Made by a program: the position numbers and the translations under genes. From contig CM054059.1 in the NCBI GenBank assembly GCA_028641055.1, positions 108,326,263 to 108,390,262 on the forward strand: a DNA stretch of 64,000 nucleotides, in the 5' to 3' direction. Below, piece after piece: positions 34,701 to 47,110 of this stretch. Each line of letters begins with the position of its first letter. Position 1 is the stretch's first letter. Under the pieces are notes generated by a model. It was not told the origin of the DNA. It saw only the letters and a list, made by a program, of their open reading frames with translations, and did not search any database. This DNA is from Alopecurus myosuroides. Taxonomy: Eukaryota > Streptophyta > Magnoliopsida > Poales > Poaceae.

Positions 34701-37700
34701 CACGCGCACGTGCCCGTGGGCCGCCTTGGTCCTTGTTGGGCTTTGCTCTGGCAGATCTGGCTCGCGCGGTTAATTTTTCCCTGTGTTTTATTTTCTTTTG
34801 AAAATAGGCAGAAACAAGATGCATAGCTTTAGCCCTGAGAAAATAAGAAAAATGCAGATTTGGACAAACCAGAAATCATGGAGGTACCCTAGAATATTAT
34901 TAACCATGTCCAAGTGGTAGATCCACATTTTGACTTTTATTTTTGCAGTAGTTGTTGTTTTGGCAGAACCTATCTGTTTAGCCATTTTTACATAACTTTA
35001 AGAATAAGAACCCTAAAATGCAAACTCAACTGTTTTGTATAGCCCTAAGTGAAACCTACTAGTAGCACTTGTCCTTGCTTGAAAATAAGCTTCCTAGAGA
35101 AAAATGCCACTCATTTTGGTAAATGACCAAAGAGTATTTCTAGGATTTTTGTAGGTTGTTGGGTGATAATTTTTTATGTGAATCCAATTGGATTAGCTTG
35201 TGTATGTTTAGATCTACCAAATTCTAGCTTGGTGTAATTTTGGAGCTATAGAATAATTTTGGTGTGCATAACTAAATTTTGCACTTTTCTGTTATTGTTT
35301 ATTCCTGTGCGAATATTTTATATTAAATATTTTAGTACTAGAGTTATCTTTTATAGCATGTTTAAAGGTGTTACTTTCTGTTATCTTGTTTCTTCCTTAC
35401 ATAACTAGCATGTTAGAAGTGGTTTAGTTTAGTGTGTGATGCTTAGAATAAATATAGGGGGCATAGTTGTTTTCTAGCATTTTCTTGAGTATTAGAAATT
35501 GTGGTATATTAACTATAGGTTTGGTAGCTTAATTTTTAATTATTGTTTTGGTAGATCCAGTACCACTTTGGTACTGATATTTTTAGTATGTTACCTCTGT
35601 TATCTTGTACTTTTAGTTATAGAAGAGCATGAGTTGTATTGCTTTGTTTAATTAATTCCTATGAATATCACTAACATGAGTAGTATTCTTTGAATGCTTG
35701 TTCAGTGTTGATTTAATTTATCTCAAGTATGACCAGAGGCATTGTGACCTATTAATGCCTTGGTATGTATTGGAACACCCACTGATTACATTGCATTTTG
35801 GTTAGGATATAATTTCCCTACCACAAACATACTTGCCAGTAGCCTCTTTCACTTCATGTCTTCTTAGTAAGTTTTGCCAAAGAAAATTGAGTATTGCTCT
35901 ACTAAGTTTTCGTTGAAGAGTTTTAGTGCTAGAGTTATGACTCCTAGCATGTGTAGATGCTATACTCTCTGTGATGTGGCGTTCCCTTGTAAATATCACA
36001 TTAGGAAGGGTTTGGTAATACATCTGATTAATTAAGAGTTGTTTGCACTAATAGGAATATTTCCTACTGTTGAGGTATTATTTGTGGATCAAATTATTTT
36101 GAGTGGCATAATTTTAGAAAGTGTTGTTTGAGCATGAGTAGGTTTGCATAACTACTATTATTATAGCATGTCACCATGGTGCTTGTTCTTTGGTTCTTGG
36201 AATAGCCTAGTCAATTAGGCATGGTTGATTCTTGTTGTTATTATGGGAGTAGTTGTTCTTATAGAATTAATTTTAGTATAGTTATAGACTAGCATGTGTA
36301 GGGTGTATGTTTCTTTTATTAGGTGCTTATAAGCATGTGTTGCCTGTTAGGGAAAATTCATCCTTGTAGTATTGATTGCTTCACTATTAATGTATTAGTG
36401 GTACCCCTAGAATTTATGAGTTGTCCTATTAATGTTGCCTTCCTAATTTTATTCATGTATGTTTATCCTAGCATGTTTAGCATGTTTTCACTCCTGTTAT
36501 TATGGCATGACTCTTTTAGTTGCGAGTTGGTATTGGTTGTGAAATACACTACTTATTAGGCATGCTTGTGTAGTAATCTTTCGTACTAGCATGCTACTAG
36601 TGAACCCCTGCTATTATCCTATTTCTAGCAATAGTATTCTCTTATAATTTGGGTGTTCTAAATGTGCCTTATGGCTTGTTACAAATGTTTGAGCCACTGG
36701 TTTGTTTAGATACTTTTGTGATTGAGTGCTTCTTTGTCCTTTGTGAGGATCTAGACATAGTCAGTAGCTACCTTGTTTATATGTGGTATTCTTTGTTATT
36801 TTAAATATTCTGAGTGATTACTTTAGCATGAGTATTGTACAAGTGCTATTATTGTGACTTGATTTATTTAGTTGTCTATTCATTGAATTAGTGGGAAACT
36901 TATCTAGTTGATACTTGATTGTGTTGTTGTTAATACCCTCTGGCATGGGTATTACTTTTGATGCTTGTTATTACTTTTGTAAGTCTCACCCTTGTGACCC
37001 AAGGCTATTTTAGCTTATTCAATGTCTTGGTATGAGAGTGGTACACCCACTAAACTCATGACACTTAGGTTGTGGGATATGGTTTCCCAACCATAAACAT
37101 TCTAGTAATAGCATTTGTGCCATGTGTGTTGTTTGGTGGTTTTCTCGATAAATACTTGAGTAATTGCTATAGTATAAGTTTGCTTGCTGTATGTGTTGCT
37201 TTGTATTATTGTTTTCATTCTTTGGTTCTGAGTGTGTGTCCTTTATTATTGTTTACGACGTTAGAAAACAAAGAAGAAGAAGGTGTCGTAGAGCTTTGTT
37301 GCAAGTTCGAGATACTTCAAAGTGAGGGACCCAAGGAGTTTCAAGGCAAGCCATCCTGATGCTTGCTACTACACTTATCATTATCTACCGTGCATGTTTT
37401 TACTTCTGAAGTTTTACAAAACTTGGTTAACAAACTATTTTTTATGTGGCTATTACTACTATTAATACTATATAAACTATTATCATGCTAGTAGTCAAAA
37501 CTTGGTGTTACCAAGACCATAGCCACCAGATGGTATATTTACCACCAAATATAAAATAACATGAAGTCCCTAAGTGGACACCCTAAAAATCTGATTTTCG
37601 CAAAACAAAAGCTTTGTGGAAAGCCCGATGGAAGGGTGGGGCCTTGTCCACGGGGGAATTGTGTGGTGATCATTTTTGGAAAAAGGTGCTTTCAAAAATG

Positions 37701-39255
37701 ACATATAACCTAGTCTTCGCCGGACAAACTTAACGTACTGCCACTCTACCCCAATATGGGCACGGGGCTTGGATAGAATCTGTTCTCGTTATTGTGTGCT
37801 CTATCTCAAATTTCTATAAGGGGATGGGATCCCCTGAACCGAAATGTCGCCAAGTTATGAAACACGAGGCATGCAAAGTGTGAGATTAATTTTACCTCCG
37901 GCCGCAACAGTTGGGTCTCTTGTCATGGCAGTGTGGGACATGATGCCGGGGAGAACAAACCCAATCAAAGAGATAGTCATCTACTAGCTTGAACATAGTG
38001 GAAGGTTAGGACCAGTTATCTGATGTTCGCATACTTTCAGAGACATTCCGTGGTTGTTCACGGTGGATGTTCTGGATCTTGTGGATTGTGTACACCAATG
38101 GAGAGTAAAATTATTCGGAATAGCCACTTTCTCGGATATGGACAGGTTAATGGCCATGTAGCTAGCATTGTGTCAATGTTTTCAAAAGGAGTTTTGAAAA
38201 AGGATTAGTACTTGCGAGGTAACGAAAGTTGAACTTTGTAGCTGTGAGGTACACAGGAAGAAAAGTTGGGAATTGTTTTACAAGAAGTTTTGCAAAGAAA
38301 AATAAAAAGGAAAAGCTTCTTTTCTAAACAAAATCTTATAAAACTTCTTGGATATGCAATATCTACAAGAGAAACTATATTATTTTCTTTTTGAAGCATT
38401 TTCTTCAACAAAGATATAGAGATGTTAATCAACCATGATGTATCTTCCATCCATCATGGGTAGAAAACCCTATGTATAGCCTACCCATTCCACCATATAA
38501 GCATACTTGCATTTTGTTAAGCTTCATAAGGGGTGTCTTGCAGAGTACATTCAAATGTACTCACATTGGTTTCGTCCATGGTATCTACTTACTTTCAGGA
38601 GAAGCCTTAGGATAAGTTCGACGAGGAGGAGTACTTCACTGATGGTCATGCGAACTAGGCTCGTTTCCCGGTCAGCAGCGTGTAGGTTAAGGCATGACTT
38701 GGGGTCTACCACGTTGTGTGTGGTTGCCTTCCGTTGTGTTTGTTAAGTTTCCTGCCATGCATGGCAGTTGCGTTAGACTTGGTCATGTGACCATTTGTGT
38801 AAAACCTTTATGTATCCGTGTAATGGATGATGTAATCTATACGCCAACTTTATATGTTGTTCACGACTGGTTTGATCTGGGATCGTGAATGTATGCATAT
38901 AGGGGGTCCTTGAACCGTTGGTCCGGGGGCTCTACAATTGCTAGTGCTCCTTTTATATTGTTCTCATCCTATTTTTCACACCATACGTTTAACCTCTTTG
39001 TGTTTAGCAAAAACGGTGAGATTGACAACCTCACTGCTTCGTTGGGGAAAAGTGAATTGATTATGTTGTGTTGGTTCCACGTTCCTGCTGAACCGGTAGT
39101 GCGCCCTGCCACCTCAGCCGCATCAACCTTCAGAAGTTGCATCTTTCTCCTACTGGTCGATTCAACCTTGGTTTCTTTTATGAGGGAAACTTGCTGCTGT
39201 TCTCATCAAACCTTCCTCTTGGGGTCTCCCAACGAGTGCAAGACCTGCACCATCA
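31770..39255 (+). repeat. C 5' LTR, interrupted by insertion G
   Basis: Without G (33033-38936) and one duplication copy it is about 1.58 kb, against 1563 bp for the 3' LTR. It starts TGATACATCATAA, a variant of the Athila-like TGATACGTC start, and ends CACCATCA. The TATA-like tatttattcc near 32130 lies in both LTRs. Short ORFs inside are shared by both LTRs and are not genes. Confidence 0.85.
33033..38936 (+). mobile_element. Insertion G: probable 5.9-kb solo LTR of a long-LTR retrotransposon
   Basis: A 5904-bp block present in the C 5' LTR and absent from the 3' LTR. It starts TGTCACACCCC and ends GGGGGCTCTACA, giving TG...CA ends. It is flanked by actgc (33028-33032) and attgc (38937-38941), a 5-bp duplication with one change. 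No gag or pol is recognisable, so it is best read as a solo LTR of a Sukkula/Erika-like long-LTR family (resemblance only). A GC-rich island (33900-34790) carries TATAAA at 34166 and a possible splice donor after CCCCTAG near 34564. Two diverged internal repeats (35757-35850 and 37023-37105) are visible. The strand is inferred from the TATA box. Confidence 0.65.
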
Positions 39256-39265
39256 AGCACTTTTT

Positions 39266-39283
39266 TGGCACCGTTGTCGGGGA
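39266..39283 (+). other. C primer-binding site (tRNA-Asp type)
   Basis: TGGCACCGTTGTCGGGGA, ten bases after the LTR. It matches the Athila-type tRNA-Asp primer site with two transitions. Confidence 0.85.
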
Positions 39284-39452
39284 GGAAGAGAATTTCCGCA
39301 AGGGGAGTCTCTCACTTCTAATCTCTTTATTTTGTTTTTGTTTTGCTTATTTTATTTTATGTTGTCTTGTTTGCTTGTCTTTATCAAAAACACACAAAAA
39401 ATTAGTTCTTATTCTCGTTGCTACTTTTGTTACCTTGTTGTTATTCTTCATC

Positions 39453-40070
39453 ATGTTGCCCCCTAAGTTTACCCTGAAAGATCTCTCAGTTGGTAGTGGT
39501 TGTATACTTGGAAAGGATACCATTAAATAATTCTTTAATCATATTAGTAAGCATGAAAATTTTGAGGAAAAATCCATAGTAGAACTTTCTCCAAATTATG
39601 AAACTGCTGCAACTTCTTTAATTCACATGTTAGAAGCTAGGTTTGTTAACCTTCACCCCATACTGCAGTAAATGTTCCGCAACTTGAATAATATTGAAGA
39701 TATTGAAAAAAGTAATTTTATCTTAGAAACCTTTCTTAAAGAATTTGGAGATGTTGCTATAGAAGCTAGAAAAGTTTTTGATCGTTTCAATATGCTAGGG
39801 TTATGTGTATATTTTTTTGGTGCTCTTGAAAAAACTGAACCCAAAAGTGAAAAGGAGATGAAAATATCAATCCCCTTTAAATTGGTAGCTCTGCATGAAG
39901 CCCAAGAAAAGAATTTTGATTGGATTGTTCCTGAAAATTTATTTGATGAAAGTAGTAAACCTAAAAGTTCTAAGAGAGGAACATTTGAAACTCATTTACA
40001 TAAAATACAATGCATTATTAAGGAATTACCTTATCTTGATTTGAATGCCGCTCCTTTTGAAAATACTTGA
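39453..40070 (+). pseudogene. gag: C gag-like short ORF
   Basis: An ATG at 39453 (MLPPKFTLKDLSVGSG) opens a frame of 206 codons that stays in register to a terminal stop at 40068-40070, with two in-frame TAA codons (39528 and 39669). The part from 39672 is 132 codons long and open (LEARFVNLHP..., EKSNFILETFLKEFGDVAIE). It resembles the N-terminal region of Athila-type gag in grasses. The short length with a stable frame end, rather than a random truncation, suggests a non-autonomous subfamily that kept only this ORF. I cannot assign a role beyond gag-like. Confidence 0.6.
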
Positions 40071-42697
40071 TTCCACTTTTCTGGGCCTAGCTAAAAGGCG
40101 TTAAAGAAAAGCACTTCTTGGGAGATAACCCATGGTTTTATTTTTTGTTTTGTTTTTATCTGTTTTCTTTGAGTCAAGGGGTTTTATACTTCTGTAGTAA
40201 CTTCTTTGTATATTTATTTTCATGTATTAGTTGTGCCAAGTAAATTTTCTAGCGAAAGTTGGAGTTGGTTTTGAATTTTTGCGTAGGAAACAGATTTTTG
40301 CTGTCCACCGTAAAAATTTGTATAAAATACGGAAGGATCAAAATGACCTTAAACTCTTTGTGCCTATTCCTTGGCTAATTTCGAAACTTTTTTGTTCTTT
40401 ATGTTTTTCATTCGGAGCAAATTAAGTGCCCCGATTTTTTTTTTGTCTTTACAGACTGTTCTGGTTTTGGCAGATTGTGCCATTTTTCTTGCATTTGCTC
40501 TTTTACTATGTAAAGTGGATTTCTTTTCTTCACGAAACATCAGTGGCTGTAGCTAATGTTGGAAATATCAATAGAACTTGTTCCCATGCAGAACCTATGG
40601 ATTTTTTTTTATTGTTGCACTAACCCTCTAATGTGAATTACTTTGAGTTTGGTGTGAAGGAAGTTTTCAAGGGCCAAGAGAAGAGGGTGATATAATATGA
40701 TCAAGAAGAGTGCAAGGTCAAAGCTTGGGGATACCCCCGTGGTTCAGCCCAGAAAATTCTAAGAAGACTCAAGCGTCTAAGCTATGGGATTCCCAAGGCA
40801 TCCCCATCTTCATCAACAATTTATCAGGTCACTTCTAGTGAAAGTATATTTTTATTTGGTCAGATCATATGAAATTTACTTGGAGAGTGTGTTTGTTTTT
40901 ATTTTGTTTTCCTTTGTTTTATTTTGTTTTCCTTGCTGCAATAATGTTGTTCGAACCTGGCATGATTTTTGTGGGAGAGAGACACGCTCCGCTTTTTCAT
41001 ATGAATACTCGTTATGCTCGTATTCATAGTTTTTCTTCTAGTTGCTGAAAATTTCCTTTTTAGCTAATGTTTTTCTTGCATCTCTTATTCAGAGCTGTTA
41101 GTTAGTAGAGTTATGTTATTACTGTCTTGTTTCATTGCTTTATCTCTTGGAGATTTTTTTGTTTAGTATAAAATTCTTGGTGTTGGAAAGCAGTAGTACA
41201 TTTTTCGTGCTTATAACGGTGCAAATAGAAGCTCGTATAGACTGTGGATAGACTTTTTCATGTCATGATAGATGTTATTTTAATTCTAAAGCCTAGTAGT
41301 TATTTTTGTAGCATGATTTGTCTCAAATAGCTGAGATTGTTTAATGTTCCTTTGGAAGAATCATAAGTTGTTGTTATCATATTTAAGCATAAATTTGTGG
41401 TGTTCTCCTCTGAATGTTTTATTTGGTTAACTTGGCACATGCTTACACCATGTTTATGAATGGAAACCAGTCACTTATAGCCTATATGATCATTTAATTT
41501 TTGAACTTGTAGTACCACTTATGCTTTGATTAATGATGTTTTTGTCGCTATGCATGATTATGGCCATTATTGCTCTACTGATTTGTCGCTCCCAGTCTTT
41601 TGCTAGCCTCCACCTGTACTGAGTATGAGATCTACTTGTGCATCCAACTCCCAAAAACCAAAGTTTTCCAAACTTGTCCACCATACCTACCTACATGTGG
41701 TATTTAACCGCCACTCCAAAGTAAATTGTTCACGTGTTACCTTTAAAACCTTCAAAATTACTTCTATTTTGTGCTCCTGTTTTACCTCATTAGGACGTAA
41801 ATAGAGAATGTTTATCTCACTTTTTGATTGGACTTTCACACCTTGAAATAGTGGCTTCATCCGCTTATCCAATTGATAGAAGAGCCGGTAGTGGGGTGCC
41901 CAGCCCCAAAATACTACAACAAATTCTTTTCACTATTTTTGCCCCTGAGTTATCAGTCAAAGTATAATTGTGTAAACAAAAGAGAAAGAGGAATGACCTT
42001 CTACCCAGATGTGTCCTTCTATGGGAGCCGCTCTTATGAAGTCTAGTTGTCTTATGACATACTATATTTTCTGTTTACCATTCGTTGACATAAGCATACA
42101 CCTGTCTAAAATATGTTTTTAATACCTTTGTTTAATAAAATAAAAAAACTCTAGCACATGAGAGATCCATGTTTCCCTCTGTGAAGGGTCTTTCTTTTAC
42201 TTTTATGTGGAGTCTCCATCTTCTAACTTTATGCACAGTTGAGAGAGCATAGTTGCCATTCTGAGTTTAATGTGCATTTGTCCTAGAAACATTATTAATT
42301 GATTCATGATGTGTTATTTTTGTTCTCAAATTATTTGTTCTAGTCTTCCTCTTAAACTTTGAAGGTGTCATGGAATTTATGTTTTGCCCCACTCTTAAGG
42401 ACAAGAGAAATATCACTTTTGCTATGTTTTCTCAATGCTTGAAACAAACGTATAACTTTCGAGTGCATTATTATTCATGATATGTTATTTGTGTTACTTT
42501 TCATGATGCAAAGTGATTGCTATGTTTCATTGTTAAAATTATATCTATCATGCTTGTGTTTAAAGTACTATGATTTCAGCTATGCTTATGATTTTACAAT
42601 TTAGATGGTCAAGTTTATGTTGGTAGCATGTCACCTCACAAATTATGTGTTTTTATCGTTTACCTACTCAAGGACGAGTAGGAACTAATCTTGCGGA
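40071..42697 (+). other. C internal noncoding region and polypurine tract
   Basis: No protein recognised. It starts with the Athila-like post-gag phrase near 40110, followed by AT-rich DNA. It ends at 'cttgcgga' (42690-42697) just before the 3' LTR, a decayed form of the usual cttgggga polypurine tract. Confidence 0.65.
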
Positions 42698-44260
42698 TGT
42701 TCATACGTCATAAATGTATCCTTGATTTCTGATGTTCCATGTTGGTTTCATGCCATATGCTACATGTTTTCCTTACACTTTATGCCATTTTATCGATTTC
42801 CTGGGACTAACCTATTGACAAGATGCCACAGAGCCAGTTCCTGTTTTCTGTTGTTTTTAGTTTTAGAAAAGTTGTTATGGAAATACTCTCGGAATTAGAA
42901 AATTTGAATCCCGGAAGTCTTAGAATTCCCAAAGGTTTGACAGAGTCCTGAAGAGGCCAAGAGGGGGTCCACACCATGAGGCAGCGCCTCCTGACCGTGC
43001 CATGGGGTTGTGTGGGCCCCTCGGGCGCCCATCGCCATCGCCCTTTCGCCTATTTATTCCCCGCGATGCATGAACCCTAAACTATACCACTTTTCCTCAA
43101 AAATACCGGAGGCCGCCGTCATCGTCAACCCGAGATCGGGAGGGTTCTATAGTTCTCCCCGGCACCCTACCGGGAGGGAAAATCATCACCAGAGGGCTCT
43201 ACACCACCATGCTCGCCTCCGGAGTGATGCGTAAGTAGTTCATACTTGGACTACAGGTCCATAGCAGTAGTTAGATGATTGTTATCTCCTCTTTATGCAT
43301 CATGTTTATATCTTGTGAGCTACCCTACATGATCAAGATCATCTTATACTAATGCAACATATTGTGTTTGCTAGGATCCGATGATTATTGAATGCCATGT
43401 CTCTTGATTATCAATCTATCATGTTATCTTCATGTGTATGTTATTTATGATCTTGCATGCTAGTAGATGCTCTGGCCAAGTAGATACTAGTAACTCCAAG
43501 AAGGAGTATTTATGCTTGATAGTGGGTTCATGCCTCCTTTGCATCTGTGCTCGAGTGACAGAAACATGGCGGATGGAGGATGTGTTGTTGCCATTAGGGA
43601 GAAAACAACGATGTTTACATGGTTTACATTACACACTTTGCTTACTACGATTATTTGTTGCTTGCAACTTAATACCCAATGTTTTTTCGGATGATATTCG
43701 GAGGGTGGATTATTAGTCATAGATGAAGTTGGATGACGGTCTATGTATTTTGTTGTAATGCCCGCACGAATCACATAGTAATCACCATGTCATGCATGTT
43801 TCATTATCTATCAATTGCCCAGCTGTAATTTGTTCACCACACTTGTTAGCTATCTTTTATGGAGAGACACCTCTAGTGAACTGCGGACCCCGATCCATTT
43901 TCTCATAATGATAATACAACCACTGCGATTACTGTTTTCACACCGCTTCTGTTGTTTTCATATTGTTCTCGTACTGTTTTCCACACCATACGTTTAACCT
44001 CTTTGTGTTTAGCAAAACCAGTGAGATTGACATCCTCACTGCTTTGTTGGGGCAGAGTGAATTGATTGTGTTATGTAGGTTCCATGTTCCTGCTGAACCG
44101 GTAGTGTGCCCTGCCACCTTAGCTACATCAACATTCGGAAGTTGCTTCTTTCTCCTACTGGTCGATCCAACCTTGGTTTCTTTTTTGCGCGAAACTTGTT
44201 GCTGTGCTCATCAAACCTTCCTCTTGGGGTCTCCCAACGAGTGCAAGACCTGCACCATCA
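42698..44260 (+). repeat. C 3' LTR, 1563 bp
   Basis: Uninterrupted homologue of 31770-39255. It ends at CACCATCA, followed by gggga, the proposed right-hand target duplication. Confidence 0.85.
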
Positions 44261-45750
44261 GGGGAGTGGGGCGTTCTTGGTTTGGTCCTGTTTTTTTCTT
44301 AATGCCCGCCACTCTAATCCTGCTATGTTTTCTTAGAAATATCCTCTCCCTCTTATGAATGCCATCCCCACCCGCTCGTGATTCCTGGACTATCTCTTGC
44401 CTTGCAGAATAACCTGGCCATTCAAAATTGGCTTCAGCAAAACGCCCAGCCAGATGCTGGTGATCACGCTCCCAGCAATGTTCCTGCTCCTTTTGGTGAA
44501 CAATTGGGAACAACCTGCTCCTGAGCCAGAGGTGCTGCAAGCCAATGGCTGGAGGGCGTGGCCAATTATCTTGCTTGCTCCTCCTGTTGTAAGAAGCTAC
44601 ACGGGTTTCATTCTGAGGCGTTTCACTGGATATGAAAGCCCTTACATGATGGATGGCATCCCCTAGAAGGTGTTCTGCTTGAAGATGGTTTTGAGCTCTG
44701 GAACACTCACATTGTTGAGGTAGAAATGGCTGCTGAGAGGATCGTTACTAGCATGGTCGATGTTTTCTCTTCTATGGTGTTTGTTCAAGCAGGAGGTGCT
44801 CAGCTTGGTGTCGAGGTTCCACTATGGCCCACTTTCCTGCACTTCCTCGGCTGGATGACGTGCATGATGTACACGCACAACATTCTGAGCCCTGACTGGG
44901 GTCTGGTCTAGCCATCCGTTGTGCGGTTTCAGCTGGGTGATGTCCTGCGAATGTTCCATGCCATTGTAGGTTGGGCCATTGAGGACCTTTCGCTGCACTC
45001 CATCATAATCTTCTATGACACTTCAATGAAGCTGGACCTACTGATTTCCTTCTCAGTCGCTGGCATTATCTTGGCTTTGGACTATGTCGGGTTCCTTGCT
45101 TATGAAATTTGGCTCCTTCTATGCACATTAACCTTCCTCTGTTTGAAGAGGTGGACACAGTTGATGTAGGCTTCTCTGACCTTCCTTCGTCCGCGCTGCT
45201 CAGCACAGTGAGTTCAACGCCTAGCTCACGTCTACGTGGATGTCCTCGCAAGGTTGATGCTCCTCTGCAGGTGACAACTGAGTGTCGCTCAACTCGTCGC
45301 AATAAAGATGGTTACAAGTTTGAGTCCCTTCATGATGGTCCATCGAAGCGCAAGGGATCCTAGGTGTCCAAGGCCCTCCCTCCTCCTGTCATTCAGATGG
45401 CTGAAATGCAGCACATCGAAGTGGAAGATTGTGGCATTGACCCGTCTGAGATTTCCTTGGATAAGCTGTTGCAGCTCAAGGATGCATGATGTGCATGCAC
45501 TGCTCTGGTGTGTTGGCGACGTTCTGTCGCGTCCTATCTTTCTGTTTTCATTTCTAAGTTGAACAATGTCGTGTCCTCTTATCTGTTTGAACTGCACTAG
45601 GCTTGTGCGGCACATTCTCTATTGGAATATCCGTGAAATCAATGGAGCTGAAAAGTGGCCCCATATTCAATTGAGGAAAGCGCAGCGTCTATTTTGTGTT
45701 TCCAGGAAACAAAACGAGCTGAGTTTGATCTTCCGTTTATTAAATGTGTT
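44261..45750 (+). pseudogene. LINE D: ORF1 tail and start of ORF2 endonuclease
   Basis: Decayed plus-strand LINE. The first part, after several frame shifts, reads NNLAIQNWLQQNAQPDAGDH, LEDGFELWNTHIVEVEMAAE and STRRNKDGYKFESLHDGPSK, like the C-terminal part of grass LINE ORF1. About 45610-45750 gives HILYWNIREINGAEKW and CFQETKRAEFDLPF, the beginning of an APE-type endonuclease. Coding similarity stops at about 45750, where a Mutator-like block seems to begin. This LINE is the apparent host of C, of Copia F and of that block. I am sure of the endonuclease start and less sure of ORF1. Confidence 0.7.
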
Positions 45751-45912
45751 ATTTAACAGGGTTCCCTCAGTTGGCACCACGACCTCAGTTTTACCCCTAG
45801 CGCCGAATCGACCTCAGTTTTGACCCCAGTCAGTGCGCAAGGACTCCTTTCGCTGTTCCCACCGTTACTTTCTGCCCCCGTTAGGATCCTGACCTGTGGG
45901 ACCCATCATAGA

Positions 45913-46010
45913 ACCGTTGGCGCGGCCTGTGGGCTCCAACTGTTGAGCGTTGGCGCGGCTTATGGGCCCAACTGTTGACCGTTGGCGCGGTTTGTGGGCC
46001 CCAGTTGTTG
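45913..46010. repeat. Three tandem copies of a 32-33-bp GC-rich unit
   Basis: Units starting accgttggcgcggc, agcgttggcgcggc and accgttggcgcggt follow each other. They lie upstream of the GRF-type exon, in the presumed subterminal region of the Mutator-like block. Confidence 0.85.
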
Positions 46011-46114
46011 ACCATTGCTTGCGGCCGGCGGTTTCAAAGCGACGGAGCTCGCGGCGGTGAGCAGGAAAATTAGCCGAGCTTCTCAGGCAGCGCGTCCCCT
46101 TCTTCTCCGGCGGC

Positions 46115-46658
46115 ATGTCGTCGACCTCTACTTCCGAATCGCACTCTAAATGGCCGCGCTTCGGGCCAGTTCCGCTGGGTAGTGCCTGCCTGCCCACGGA
46201 CGGCGTCCCTGCAGCGGCGGGTCATCGCGAGCGACAAAAACGGCAACCGCGGGCGCGAGTATGTGAAACGCGAGAGCAAAGAACAACTTGAGGAGGTGAG
46301 ATCTGTGTTTCCCCCTGTCAATTTGTTTTTCCCCCTCAATTTTTAGCCGATTTGGGTTTTCATCCGATTTGGGTTTTCGTATTTGCAGGATCTTCTTCCA
46401 TGTGACCATTTCGAGTGGATTGAGGATTACATAAAGAGGATTCAAAAGGAGGACAAAAAAAGGGTGCCCAATTTGCTACCGGCGGTGGAGCAATTGGGAT
46501 CTGCTACGGTGCACAATGGGGTGCAGAAGGACGAGTTGAAGAAGATGGCCAAACAGCTGGAGACGCTTGCAAATCTAAAGAAGCAGAGCAATATGCTGGC
46601 TGCATTTTATTTATTTATGTGCAATTGTTTTTGGAATTGTGTATTTGCAGATCATTAG
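46115..46658 (+). pseudogene. GRF-type zinc-finger protein, two exons, decayed
   Basis: Exon 1 (46115-46295) begins MSSTSTSESHSKWPRFGPVP and, after a frameshift, gives ASDKNGNRGREYVKRES. Exon 2 (46389-46658, after a 93-bp GT-AG intron) gives LLPCDHFEWIEDYIKRIQKE, a coiled coil (DELKKMAKQLETLANLKKQS) and a hydrophobic C-terminus. The pattern GREYVK(C)ES...C.HFEW is that of GRF zinc fingers, which bind nucleic acid in other proteins. The frameshift and an Arg in place of the expected Cys before ES make it a pseudogene. Such genes are abundant in grass transposons; whether this one belongs to the neighbouring Mutator-like element is unproven. Confidence 0.65.
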
Positions 46659-46776
46659 TCAAAAATAATGTAGTTAGTGTTGTAGTTAGCTTGACATGGT
46701 CAATTTGTGTATGGCTAAGACTTGGAATAAATGCGTCAGGAATCCAACCCTGATTTGGTTTGTTTTAGTTCATATG

Positions 46777-46856
46777 TTCAGTTTTCAGTTCAGTTCAGTT
46801 TTCAGTGTTCGTATGTACACGTTCAGTGTTCAGTTCAGTTCAGGTTCAGTTCAGGA
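46777..46856. repeat. ttcag simple repeat
   Basis: Irregular run of (cagtt)n units interspersed with cagtgttc. Confidence 0.85.
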
Positions 46857-46933
46857 TAAAAGGGCAGCCTCATCTAAAACCAAGACAGACCCAACGTTAA
46901 ATGAGGCCCAACATATACTAGCACGGACAAACA

Positions 46934-47110
46934 GTGGACAAAAATAATTTAAACATTGGACAAATATAATTTAAACATTTGGACAAAATAAACTTATAAT
47001 TTTGGACAAATATAATTTAATCATTTGGACAAATATAATTTAAACATTCCGACAAATATAATTTAAACATTCCGACTATTATTTAGACAAATATAATTTA
47101 AACATTGAGT
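46934..47110. repeat. 22-23-bp AT-rich tandem repeat
   Basis: About seven degenerate copies of ggacaaatataatttaaaca. With the neighbouring ttcag repeat it fills the otherwise empty 46659-47336 stretch. Confidence 0.85.

Larger units (their letters stand above)
31770..44260 (+). mobile_element. Athila-lineage Gypsy element C, coding-poor
   Basis: Two related LTRs (31770-39255, interrupted by G; and 42698-44260), a tRNA-Asp-type primer site at 39266 and a near 5-bp duplication (gggta before, gggga after). Between the LTRs there is only a short gag-like ORF and 2.6 kb of noncoding DNA; protease, RT, RNase H and integrase are all absent. The phrase 'cacttcttgggagataaccc' after the ORF is typical of Triticeae Athila-like 3' regions. 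The LTRs have diverged much more than those of A2, so it is older. Confidence 0.85.

Noticed and set aside
44397..45169. Hydrophobic ORFs that look like membrane proteins
   Set aside because: Wrong-frame readings of LINE D ORF1; other frames give the LINE-like sequence.
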